From NCBI GenBank assembly GCA_937900425.1, contig CALCDT010000147.1:1-5469 (forward strand): a stretch of DNA of 5,469 bases. Direction: 5' to 3'. Each line of letters begins with the position of its first letter. Within the stretch, counting starts at the first letter, position 1. Positions 1 to 4,657 of the stretch are shown in pieces. The stretch is from an uncultured Alphaproteobacteria bacterium (GTDB lineage: Bacteria; Pseudomonadota; Alphaproteobacteria; Rhizobiales; Pleomorphomonadaceae). The position numbers and the translations under genes were made by a program. Below the pieces are notes generated by a model. The model was not told the origin of the DNA. It did no database searches and worked only from the letters and a program-made list of their open reading frames with translations.

Positions 1-503
1 CCGATCCCGGCTGCCGCTTCGGCGAGCGCCCGCGCCATGTCGAGGCGCAGGGCGTGCGGCTCGCCGGCCGCGATCCTGCGGGCGACGTCGGCCGGATCGA
101 GATCCTCACGCGGCGGGATCGGGGCGCCGTCGGGGTCGCGGGCGAACGGGCGGCCCGCCGCCTCGGCGCCGGCGGCGAGGGCCTTGAGGTCGGCGCGGGT
201 CAGAAAGCTCGGATAGACGAGGCCGCGATCGCGGAGCCGGGCGAGGGCCGCGCGATAGTCGGCGACATGCTCGCTCTGCCGCCGGACGGGCCGCTCGAAG
301 GCGAGGCCGAGCCAGTCGAGATCGTCGAGGATGCGGGCGAGGAAGGCCTCGCGCGCCCGCGTCGCGTCGATGTCCTCGATGCGGACGAGGAAGCGGCCGC
401 CGAGGGCGACGGCGAGGTCGTGGTTGAGAATCGCCGAGAGCGCGTGGCCGAGGTGGAGATCGCCGTTCGGGGAGGGCGCGAAGCGGAAGACCGGGCAGGA
501 CAT
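1..503 (-). CDS. gluQRS: Glutamyl-Q tRNA(Asp) synthetase, 3' end cut by window edge
   Basis: This class I synthetase paralogue activates glutamate and attaches it to the queuosine base at position 34 of tRNA-Asp; it does not charge the tRNA 3' end. The minus-strand reading begins MSCPVFRFAPSPNGDLHLGH, with the FAPSPNG segment and the class I HIGH motif as HLGH (residues 17-20). RIEDID (41-46) and RRQSEH (74-79) follow, both typical of GluRS-like catalytic cores. About 167 residues are present of a family length near 290-300; the C-terminal part, including the KMSK-like loop, lies outside the window. The start at 503 puts FAPSP at the usual distance from the N-terminus, but no strong ribosome binding site precedes it. 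The Cys-x-Cys zinc ligands of the E. coli enzyme are absent: the matching stretch reads YPSF (97-100). It is divergent from the glycosylase gene at 632. Full-length GluRS is unlikely because of the DLHLGHALSA and YPSF signature. Confidence 0.92.
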   Translation of the reverse strand, partial: MSCPVFRFAPSPNGDLHLGHALSAILNHDLAVALGGRFLVRIEDIDATRAREAFLARILDDLDWLGLAFERPVRRQSEHVADYRAALARLRDRGLVYPSFLTRADLKALAAGAEAAGRPFARDPDGAPIPPREDLDPADVARRIAAGEPHALRLDMARALAEAAAGI

Positions 504-631
504 CGACGATCGGGCGGCTCCGGCGGCGCGAAGGGTTTCGGGTTTGCGCCGGGGCGCCGTTCATACCAGTCTCGGCATGGCAGGGCGAGTCGGAGCGCCC
601 CGGCGAGCGCCATTCATCGGGAGGAGCGGGC
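504..631. promoter_or_regulatory. Divergent intergenic region between gluQRS and the glycosylase gene
   Basis: This 128-base gap must hold the promoters of both divergently transcribed genes. I could not identify a convincing -35/-10 pair on either strand. It contains an 11-base perfect inverted repeat (547-557 and 595-605) and the strong ribosome binding site of the downstream gene (619-626). No small gene is evident. Confidence 0.45.
547..605. repeat. 11-bp inverted repeat in the divergent promoter region
   Basis: CGCCGGGGCGC at 547-557 is the exact reverse complement of GCGCCCCGGCG at 595-605, separated by 37 bases. The arms are pure G/C, so chance is a real possibility in this genome. 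The position, between two divergent genes, would suit a looped operator or a 5'-leader stem. No function is known. Confidence 0.4.
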
Positions 632-1273
632 ATGCGGCGACTTCACAGCGATGACGACATGGCGGAGGGGCTCGCGGCCCTCGCGCTCGCCGATCCGCGG
701 CTCGTTCCGGTGATCGCGGCGACCGGGCCGGTGGCGCTGCGCCACCGCCCGCCCGGCTTCGAGGGCATGGCGCGGATCGTCGTCGCCCAGCAGCTCTCCG
801 TCGCCAGTGCCGACGCGATCTGGCGCAAGCTGGAAGCCCGGCTCGGCGAGGTGACGGCGGAGAGCTTCGCCGCGGCGCCTGGCGAGGACTTGCGCGGCTG
901 CGGCCTCTCCGCCGGCAAGCTGCGGACGCTGACGGCGGTGTCGCGGGCGGTGGAGGAGGGGCTCGACCTCGCGCTGCTCGCCGAGGCCCCGCCCGAGGAG
1001 GCGGTCGAGCGGCTGGTCGCGATCCACGGCATCGGGGTGTGGACCGCGGAGATCTTCCTGCTGTTCTGCGCCCGCCACGCCGACGTCTTCCCGGCCGGCG
1101 ACCTCGCCCTGCAGGTCGCGGTGCGCGACGCCTTCGCCCTCGCCGAGCGGCCGAAGGAGAAGGCGATGCGGCAGATGGCCGAAACCTGGGCGCCGTGGCG
1201 CGGCGTCGCCGCCAAGATGTTCTGGGCCTATCACAAGGTCTGCCGCGAGGGGCGGGCGGCGCTGCCGGTCTGA
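632..1273 (+). CDS. DNA-3-methyladenine glycosylase, AlkA/HhH-GPD type
   Basis: This is a base-excision repair enzyme that cuts the glycosidic bond of alkylated purines such as 3-methyladenine, leaving an abasic site. The 213-residue protein has an HhH-GPD fold. GLSAGK (91-96) matches the GLS-x-x-K element of the family. The helix-hairpin-helix is around LVAIHGIGVWTAE (128-140). The Gly/Pro-Asp loop follows as PAGDLALQ (154-161), where Asp157 aligns with the catalytic aspartate of AlkA. There is no C-terminal Cys cluster, so it is not an Fe-S endonuclease III. It also lacks the N-terminal TATA-box-binding-protein-like domain of the 282-residue E. coli AlkA, so it belongs to the short form also seen in yeast MAG1-like enzymes. 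The start is fixed by GGGAGGAG at 619-626, five bases before the ATG. It is probably a single-gene unit, since 219 bases separate it from the next gene. No Ada box or other damage-response operator was recognised upstream. Confidence 0.9.
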   Translation: MRRLHSDDDMAEGLAALALADPRLVPVIAATGPVALRHRPPGFEGMARIVVAQQLSVASADAIWRKLEARLGEVTAESFAAAPGEDLRGCGLSAGKLRTLTAVSRAVEEGLDLALLAEAPPEEAVERLVAIHGIGVWTAEIFLLFCARHADVFPAGDLALQVAVRDAFALAERPKEKAMRQMAETWAPWRGVAAKMFWAYHKVCREGRAALPV

Positions 1274-1303
1274 ACGCCGCCGGCCCATCCTTTCCGTCCG
1301 GTC

Positions 1304-1347
1304 CGGGTTCGTCGCCCGCCGTCGATCGGCGGGAGGGGGAGAACCCG
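1304..1347. repeat. Two-tier hairpin after the glycosylase gene
   Basis: An outer stem CGGGTTC (1304-1310) pairs with GAACCCG (1341-1347). Inside it, CCCGCCG (1315-1321) pairs with CGGCGGG (1327-1333) around a five-base loop. Both stems are perfect 7-bp matches, separated by a 4 x 7 internal loop. No T-run follows on either strand, so it is not a classical intrinsic terminator. It may stabilise the 3' end of the glycosylase mRNA or be a small dispersed palindromic element. Confidence 0.5.
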
Positions 1348-1415
1348 CATCCGCAGCCGGCCGGCCCCTGCCGGCGACCGTGCCGGTGATCGGGCGGTTC
1401 GGCGGGCGCGGTGGC

Positions 1416-1427
1416 GAAACCGGTTTC
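1416..1427. promoter_or_regulatory. Perfect 12-bp palindrome upstream of the carboxylesterase gene
   Basis: GAAACCGGTTTC is an exact palindrome lying 66 bases upstream of the hydrolase start and next to the promoter-like sequence at 1424-1453. Its mixed A/T and C/G content in a gap dominated by G/C makes it a candidate operator for a dimeric regulator. No regulator family is assigned. It ends too close to the start of the putative -35 to be independent of it. Confidence 0.35.
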
Positions 1428-1453
1428 CCCCGGCTCCGTCCATGCACTAGGGT
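1424..1453 (+). promoter_or_regulatory. Possible promoter of the carboxylesterase-DUF924 unit
   Basis: TAGGGT at 1448-1453 resembles alphaproteobacterial -10 boxes, and TTTCCC at 1424-1429 sits 18 bases upstream in the -35 position. Neither is a good match to consensus. The call rests mainly on location, about 40 bases before the start codon, and on the local rise in A/T content. Confidence 0.25.
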
Positions 1454-1492
1454 GCGGCCGACCCTTCACTTCGCCACGGGACCTCGACCTCC

Positions 1493-2140
1493 ATGATCCG
1501 CATCGACGGGCCGCGCCTTCCCCCCGCCTCCGGCCAGCCGGCCGACGCCCTCGTCGTCTTCCTCCACGGCTACGGCGCCGACGGCAACGACCTGATCGAC
1601 CTCGGCCGCGCCTTCCAGCCGCACCTGCCGGGCGCCGCCTTCGTCTCGCCCCACGCGCCGCAGCCCTGCGGCATGGCGCCGATGGGGCGGCAGTGGTTCC
1701 CGCTGACGCTGCGCGATCCGGACGAATTCCGCGAGGGCGCCGTGGCGGCGACCCCGGCGCTCGACGCCTTCCTCGACGCCGAGCGCGACCGGCTGGGCAT
1801 CGCCGACGAGCGCATCGTTCTCGTCGGCTTCAGCCAGGGCACGATGATGGCGCTCCATGTCGGTCTCAGGCGGCCGCGCCCGCTCGGGGCCATCGTCGGC
1901 TATTCCGGGGCGCTGCCCGGGCCGGAGTTCCTGTCGGAGGTGCGCTCCAGGCCGCCGATCACCCTGATCCACGGCGACCGGGACGAGGTGCTGCCGATCG
2001 ACCATCTCCACGAGGCCACCGCAGCGCTCGCCGCCGCCGGCGTCGCCACCCAGTTCCACGTCTGCCCGGGCCTCGCCCACGGCATCGACCAGCGCGGCCT
2101 CGCCCTCGGCCTCGCCGCGATCCGCAACGCCATCGGCTGA
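1493..2140 (+). CDS. Phospholipase/carboxylesterase-family serine hydrolase
   Basis: This 215-residue cytosolic alpha/beta hydrolase belongs to the phospholipase/carboxylesterase (acyl-protein thioesterase-like) family, which hydrolyses short-chain esters or thioesters. The oxyanion-hole element LHGYGADG is at 24-31. The nucleophile is Ser114 in GFSQG (112-116). The acid is probably Asp164 in HGDRDEVLP (160-168), and the base His196 in PGLAHG (192-197). The triad is therefore complete and correctly ordered. There is no signal peptide. The ATG at 1493 places MIRIDGPRLPP where related proteins begin, although the ribosome binding site is weak (GGGAC about 15 bases upstream). The DUF924 gene follows after 13 bases and its ribosome binding site overlaps this stop codon, so the two are probably co-transcribed. 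The physiological substrate cannot be read from sequence; a dienelactone-hydrolase-like role is a less likely alternative. Confidence 0.88.
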   Translation: MIRIDGPRLPPASGQPADALVVFLHGYGADGNDLIDLGRAFQPHLPGAAFVSPHAPQPCGMAPMGRQWFPLTLRDPDEFREGAVAATPALDAFLDAERDRLGIADERIVLVGFSQGTMMALHVGLRRPRPLGAIVGYSGALPGPEFLSEVRSRPPITLIHGDRDEVLPIDHLHEATAALAAAGVATQFHVCPGLAHGIDQRGLALGLAAIRNAIG

Positions 2141-2145
2141 GGAGA
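2139..2145 (+). promoter_or_regulatory. Ribosome binding site overlapping the hydrolase stop codon
   Basis: GAGGAGA overlaps the last two bases of the TGA stop of the upstream hydrolase and lies eight bases before the DUF924 ATG. It fixes that start codon and suggests translational coupling of the two genes. Confidence 0.75.
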
Positions 2146-2153
2146 CCGCCGCC

Positions 2154-2705
2154 ATGACCCGCACGCCGCTCGAAGCCCTCGACCTGCTCGATTTCTGGTG
2201 GCGGGCGGGCCCGGCCCGCTGGTTCGCCAAGGACGAGGCCTTCGACGCCGAACTGAAGCGGCGCTTCGGCGACCTGCACGCGCAGGCGTCCGCCGGCGGC
2301 TGCGAGTCCTGGCGCGAGACCGCCGCCGGCCGGCTCGCCCTGATCCTGCTGCTGGACCAGCTCTCGCGAAATCTCAACCGTGGCTCGCCGGCGGCCTTCG
2401 CCAACGACGCCGCCGCCCGCGCCCTTGCGGCGATCACGCTCGAATCCGGCGACGACCGCGCCTATCCGACCGAGGTGCGCTCGTTCTTCTACCTGCCCTT
2501 CATGCACTCGGAGGACATCGCCGACCAGGAGCGCTGCGTCGACCTCTGCCGCCTCAACAGCCCGCGCGACACTTACGCCTACGCCCTCGAACACCTCGAC
2601 ATCATCCGCCGCTTCGGCCGCTTCCCCCACCGCAACGCTGTGCTCGGACGCGAGACGACACCGGCGGAGGCGGCCTACCTGGAAAGCGGCGGCTTTTCGG
2701 GGTGA
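2154..2705 (+). CDS. DUF924 family protein
   Basis: This is a 183-residue soluble, helical protein of the DUF924 family, for which no biochemical function is established to my knowledge; the fold is assigned to the TPR-like helical superfamily. Family hallmarks are all present: an N-terminal LDFWW (11-15), the core LLLDQLSRNLNRG (65-77), FFYLPFMHSED (111-121), and the C-terminal HLDIIRRFGRFPHRN (147-161) followed by LGRETTPAE. Conserved Asp68, Gln69, Arg72, Asn73, His118, Glu120, Asp121, His159 and Asn161 look more like a binding or catalytic pocket than a plain scaffold; that is inference. No signal peptide or membrane segment is visible. The length is normal and the gene intact. It is the second gene of a likely two-gene unit with the carboxylesterase, but nothing else links their functions. 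Confidence 0.9.
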   Translation: MTRTPLEALDLLDFWWRAGPARWFAKDEAFDAELKRRFGDLHAQASAGGCESWRETAAGRLALILLLDQLSRNLNRGSPAAFANDAAARALAAITLESGDDRAYPTEVRSFFYLPFMHSEDIADQERCVDLCRLNSPRDTYAYALEHLDIIRRFGRFPHRNAVLGRETTPAEAAYLESGGFSG

Positions 2706-2731
2706 GGGCTCCCCGCCCGATCGCGATCGAT

Positions 2732-2751
2732 CGGCCGCCCTCGGTCGGCCG
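2732..2751. repeat. Small G/C hairpin downstream of the DUF924 gene
   Basis: CGGCCG at 2732-2737 and again at 2746-2751 can pair around an eight-base loop, just after a 10-base palindrome GATCGCGATC (2719-2728). There is no T-run, so a terminator role for the hydrolase-DUF924 unit is only a possibility. Confidence 0.25.
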
Positions 2752-2765
2752 CGTCCCGGGGGCTG

Positions 2766-2792
2766 TTGAGATCGTGCGTGCGGGTCTATATC
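2766..2792 (+). promoter_or_regulatory. Probable sigma-70-type promoter of the HIG1 gene
   Basis: TTGAGA (2766-2771) is a good -35 match, and TATATC (2787-2792) lies 15 bases downstream as the -10 box. The short spacer is a weakness. TATA-rich sequence is rare in this window, and the element sits about 34 bases before the HIG1 start. It would drive HIG1 and probably the adenosyltransferase gene. Confidence 0.45.
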
Positions 2793-2825
2793 GGGGCGAT
2801 CGAAGCCTGACCGAAAGGGCCCGCC

Positions 2826-3023
2826 ATGGCCGCCGTCTTCAATGTTCTCATTCCCGTCGCGCTCGGCGCGGTGCTGATCGTGCTGCTGATGGGGCTGTTC
2901 AACCTGCTGCGTGGCGGCAACGCCAACCTGTCGCAGGTGCTGATGCGCTGGCGCGTCGGGCTGCAGTTCGTCGCGGTGGTCGTCGTGCTGGTGGCGGTCT
3001 GGCTGAAGGGCCAGACCGGCTGA
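2826..3023 (+). CDS. HIG1-domain twin transmembrane protein
   Basis: This 65-residue inner-membrane protein has two predicted transmembrane helices, at about residues 5-28 and 45-61. The connecting loop is short and positively charged: LLRGGNANLSQVLMRWR, residues 27-43. The loop carries Gln37, Arg41, Arg43 and Gln47 in the spacing Q-x3-R-x-R-x3-Q, the motif that defines HIG1 (hypoxia-induced gene 1) proteins. In yeast and mammals the family members Rcf1/Rcf2 and HIGD1/2 bind cytochrome c oxidase and respiratory supercomplexes. A similar role at a terminal oxidase here is inference. AAAGGG at 2814-2819 is the ribosome binding site, six bases before the ATG. The next gene is a cobalamin adenosyltransferase 92 bases downstream, and ETF genes lie beyond that, giving a respiratory context. 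The gene is very short but convincing because of the motif, the start signal and the conserved neighbourhood. Confidence 0.88.
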   Translation: MAAVFNVLIPVALGAVLIVLLMGLFNLLRGGNANLSQVLMRWRVGLQFVAVVVVLVAVWLKGQTG

Positions 3024-3030
3024 GCGGGGA

Positions 3031-3062
3031 CGCCGGCCGGGCGCGGTGACGGGAGGCCGGCG
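3031..3062. repeat. 8-bp inverted repeat between HIG1 and adenosyltransferase genes
   Basis: CGCCGGCC (3031-3038) pairs perfectly with GGCCGGCG (3055-3062) around a 16-base loop, starting eight bases after the HIG1 stop codon. It has no T-run. It could protect the HIG1 mRNA 3' end or partly attenuate read-through into the adenosyltransferase gene. The 92-base gap is too short for a cobalamin riboswitch, and no B12-box sequence was seen. Confidence 0.4.
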
Positions 3063-3115
3063 AAGGCGCGGGATCGCGTGGCCGCGACGCCGGCGACAGG
3101 AGGGAACGGGGCATC

Positions 3116-3694
3116 ATGGTCGTACTCAACAGGATCTACACCCGCGGCGGCGACGACGGCACCACGGCGCTCGGCTCCGGCGAGCGGCGGCGCAAGGACG
3201 ACGTTCGCGTCGAGAGCTACGGCACCGTCGACGAGGTCAACGCCGCCGTCGGCCTCGCCCGGCTCCACACCGCGGCGCTCCCCGAGGTCGACGTGGTGCT
3301 GGCGCGGGTCCAGAACGACCTGTTCGATCTCGGCGCCGACCTCGCGACGCCGGAGACCGACGAGCCGCCGCCCTACGAGCCGCTGCGGGTGACCGGCGCC
3401 CAGGTCGACGCGCTGGAGGCGGCGATCGACATCCTCAACAAGGATCTTTCGCCGCTGCGCTCCTTCGTGCTGCCCGGCGGATCGGCGGCGGCAGCCCACC
3501 TCCATCTCTGCCGGACCGTCTGCCGGCGGGCGGAGCGGCTTTGCGTCACCCTGGCGCGGACCGAGGGCGAGCGGGTCAACCCGCAGGCGGTGAAGTATCT
3601 CAACCGCCTTTCGGACTATTTCTTCGTCGCCTCGCGCTGGGTCAACGACCGCGGCGCCGCCGACGTGCTCTGGGTGCCGGGCAAGAATCGCTGA
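3116..3694 (+). CDS. pduO: PduO-type cob(I)yrinic acid a,c-diamide/cob(I)alamin adenosyltransferase
   Basis: This enzyme transfers the adenosyl group of ATP to cob(I)alamin, making the adenosylcobalamin used by enzymes such as methylmalonyl-CoA mutase. The protein has 192 residues, the usual length for PduO/MMAB-type trimeric helical-bundle enzymes. The N-terminal ATP-binding segment IYTRGGDDGTTALG is at 7-20. YGTVDEVNAAVG (35-46) follows, with Asp39 the likely partner of an active-site arginine. FVLPGG (117-122) contains the Phe that aligns with the corrin-contacting Phe of the Lactobacillus PduO. RTVCRRAER (133-141) is the family's Arg-rich signature, and YLNRLSDYFF (161-170) completes the site. 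It is not the unrelated CobA/CobO P-loop type. AGGAGGG at 3098-3104 lies 11 bases before the ATG, a slightly long spacing. It probably shares the HIG1 promoter, and a terminator-like hairpin starts right after the stop. The symbol reflects the family; this is not a propanediol utilisation operon. Confidence 0.94.
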   Translation: MVVLNRIYTRGGDDGTTALGSGERRRKDDVRVESYGTVDEVNAAVGLARLHTAALPEVDVVLARVQNDLFDLGADLATPETDEPPPYEPLRVTGAQVDALEAAIDILNKDLSPLRSFVLPGGSAAAAHLHLCRTVCRRAERLCVTLARTEGERVNPQAVKYLNRLSDYFFVASRWVNDRGAADVLWVPGKNR

Positions 3695-3738
3695 GGGCGA
3701 GAGCCGGGCGAGGGCGCTCCGCGGTCTCTCGTCCTTTC
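3695..3738 (+). terminator. Probable intrinsic terminator after the adenosyltransferase gene
   Basis: GGGCGAGAG (3695-3703) pairs with CTCTCGTCC (3726-3734), giving nine pairs including one G-U. Inside, CCG/CGG and GAG/CTC pairs can extend the stem to a GGCG loop. A short TTTC tract follows at 3735-3738. The stem begins at the first base after the stop codon. The weak T-run is the main reason for doubt. It would separate the HIG1-adenosyltransferase unit from etfBA. Confidence 0.5.
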
Positions 3739-3770
3739 GCACGTGCGGCATCGTTGCGGGCCGGGCGGCG

Positions 3771-3798
3771 TTGACAGCCGCGCGAAATCGCCATTACG
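3771..3798 (+). promoter_or_regulatory. Probable promoter of etfBA
   Basis: TTGACA at 3771-3776 is a perfect -35 consensus. The -10 is weaker: ATTACG at 3793-3798 with a 16-base spacer. Transcription would begin near 3805, leaving a leader of nearly 100 bases before etfB. The position after a terminator-like hairpin supports an independent etfBA transcript. Confidence 0.55.
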
Positions 3799-3820
3799 GT
3801 CGCCCACCGATCTGGAATTT

Positions 3821-3835
3821 TGCCGCAGTGCGGCA
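3821..3835. promoter_or_regulatory. Palindrome just downstream of the etfBA promoter
   Basis: TGCCGC and GCGGCA form perfect 6-base arms around AGT. The palindrome lies within the predicted leader, about 15-30 bases after the likely transcription start, where a bound repressor could act as a roadblock. GTGCGGCAT occurs here (3828-3836) and again at 3743-3751, on the other side of the promoter and overlapping a 10-base palindrome CGCACGTGCG (3738-3747). The TGC/GCA character loosely recalls sites of the polyhydroxybutyrate regulator PhaR; that is only a resemblance from memory. Confidence 0.35.
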
Positions 3836-3885
3836 TGAGGCATGCGGCGAGAGACGGCCTTTTCGGGCGCGAGGGCCGCAGCGCC

Positions 3886-3892
3886 GGAAGGG
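3886..3892 (+). promoter_or_regulatory. Ribosome binding site that decides the etfB start
   Basis: GGAAGGG abuts an in-frame ATG at 3893, which is too close to use, but lies nine bases before the ATG at 3902. A third in-frame ATG at 3842 has no comparable site. The signal therefore selects 3902. Confidence 0.75.
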
Positions 3893-3901
3893 ATGAAAAG
3901 C

Positions 3902-4651
3902 ATGAAGATCCTGGTCCCCGTGAAGCGAGTGGTGGACTACAACGTCAAGATCCGCGTCAAGGCGGACGGCTCGGGCGTCGAACTCGCCAACGTCAAGATG
4001 TCGATGAACCCGTTCGACGAGATCGCCGTCGAGGAGGCGCTGCGGCTCAAGGAGGCCGGCGTCGCCACCGAGGTGGTGATCGTCTCGATCGGCCCGGCCC
4101 AGGCGCAGGAGACGATCCGCACCGCACTCGCCATGGGCGCCGATCGCGGCATCCTCGTCACCGTCGATGGCACGGTCGAGCCGCTCGCCGTCGCCAAGAT
4201 CCTGAAGGCGGTCGCCGGCGACGAACAGCCCGGCCTCGTCATCCTCGGCAAGCAGGCGATCGACGACGACTGCAACCAGACCGGCCAGATGCTGGCGGCG
4301 CTGACCGGCTGGCCGCAGGGCACCTTCGCCTCGAAGGTGGTCGTCGAGGGCGGGCGGGTGAAGGTGACGCGCGAGATCGACGGCGGCCTGCAGACCGTCG
4401 ACCTCGCCCTGCCGGCGGTGGTGACGACGGACCTCAGACTCAACGAGCCGCGCTACGCCTCGCTGCCCAACATCATGAAGGCGAAGAAGAAGCCGCTCGA
4501 GACCAAGTCGGCGGCCGACTACGGCGTCGACGTCGCCCCGCGGCTCGAGGTGCTGAAGACCGCCGAGCCGGCCGGCCGCAAGGCCGGCGTCAAGGTCGGC
4601 TCGCCGGCCGAACTCGTCGCCAAGCTGAAGCAGGAAGCCGGCGTGCTCTGA
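3902..4651 (+). CDS. etfB: Electron transfer flavoprotein subunit beta
   Basis: EtfB pairs with EtfA to form the soluble FAD/AMP-containing flavoprotein that takes electrons from acyl-CoA and related dehydrogenases and passes them to ETF:quinone oxidoreductase. Read from 3902, the protein has 249 residues, the usual length for the group-I (mitochondrial-like) type. It starts MKILVPVKRVVDYN, as close relatives do. NPFDEIAVEEALRLKE (36-51) follows. The AMP-binding segment GKQAIDDDCNQTGQ is at 116-129. The family signature near the C-terminus, VTTDLRLNEPRY with SLPNIMKAKKKPLE (173-200), includes the recognition loop; Leu188 matches the dehydrogenase-contacting Leu195 of human ETF-beta. The 20 codons upstream of 3902, from an ATG at 3842, do not resemble the family and are rejected as leader. 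etfA follows 51 bases later in the same frame. It is clearly not the bifurcating FixA type, judging from the DDDCNQTGQ and KAKKK signatures. Confidence 0.96.
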   Translation: MKILVPVKRVVDYNVKIRVKADGSGVELANVKMSMNPFDEIAVEEALRLKEAGVATEVVIVSIGPAQAQETIRTALAMGADRGILVTVDGTVEPLAVAKILKAVAGDEQPGLVILGKQAIDDDCNQTGQMLAALTGWPQGTFASKVVVEGGRVKVTREIDGGLQTVDLALPAVVTTDLRLNEPRYASLPNIMKAKKKPLETKSAADYGVDVAPRLEVLKTAEPAGRKAGVKVGSPAELVAKLKQEAGVL

Positions 4652-4657
4652 GCGCCC

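Noticed and set aside
54..713. Long plus-strand open frame opposite gluQRS
   Set aside because: It is the antisense shadow of gluQRS in high-G+C DNA. Its translation is low-complexity Arg/Gly/Ala/Glu with no family resemblance.
508..1397. GATCGGGCGG shared by two gaps (508-517 and 1388-1397)
   Set aside because: A single 10-base match of high G+C content with diverging flanks is expected by chance in this composition and does not define a repeat family.
561..1469. Long minus-strand open frames opposite the glycosylase gene (up to 302 codons)
   Set aside because: The Arg/Pro/Ala-rich translations are typical of G+C-rich antisense frames. The plus-strand glycosylase has clear catalytic motifs and a strong ribosome binding site.
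1466..2437. Minus-strand 323-codon open frame spanning the esterase and DUF924 genes
   Set aside because: It crosses two recognised genes and their gap, has no recognisable domain, and is explained by rare stop codons in this composition.
3024..3115. Cobalamin riboswitch ahead of the adenosyltransferase gene
   Set aside because: The gap is only 92 bases and shows no B12-box-like sequence, only a simple 8-bp hairpin.
2786..3751. Minus-strand 321-codon open frame opposite HIG1 and the adenosyltransferase gene
   Set aside because: It has no domain signature and lies over two well-supported genes and the probable terminator.
3842..3901. Twenty-codon N-terminal extension of EtfB from the ATG at 3842
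   Set aside because: The extension does not resemble the family. A good ribosome binding site at 3886-3892 is correctly placed for 3902, and MKILVPVKR is the standard EtfB N-terminus.
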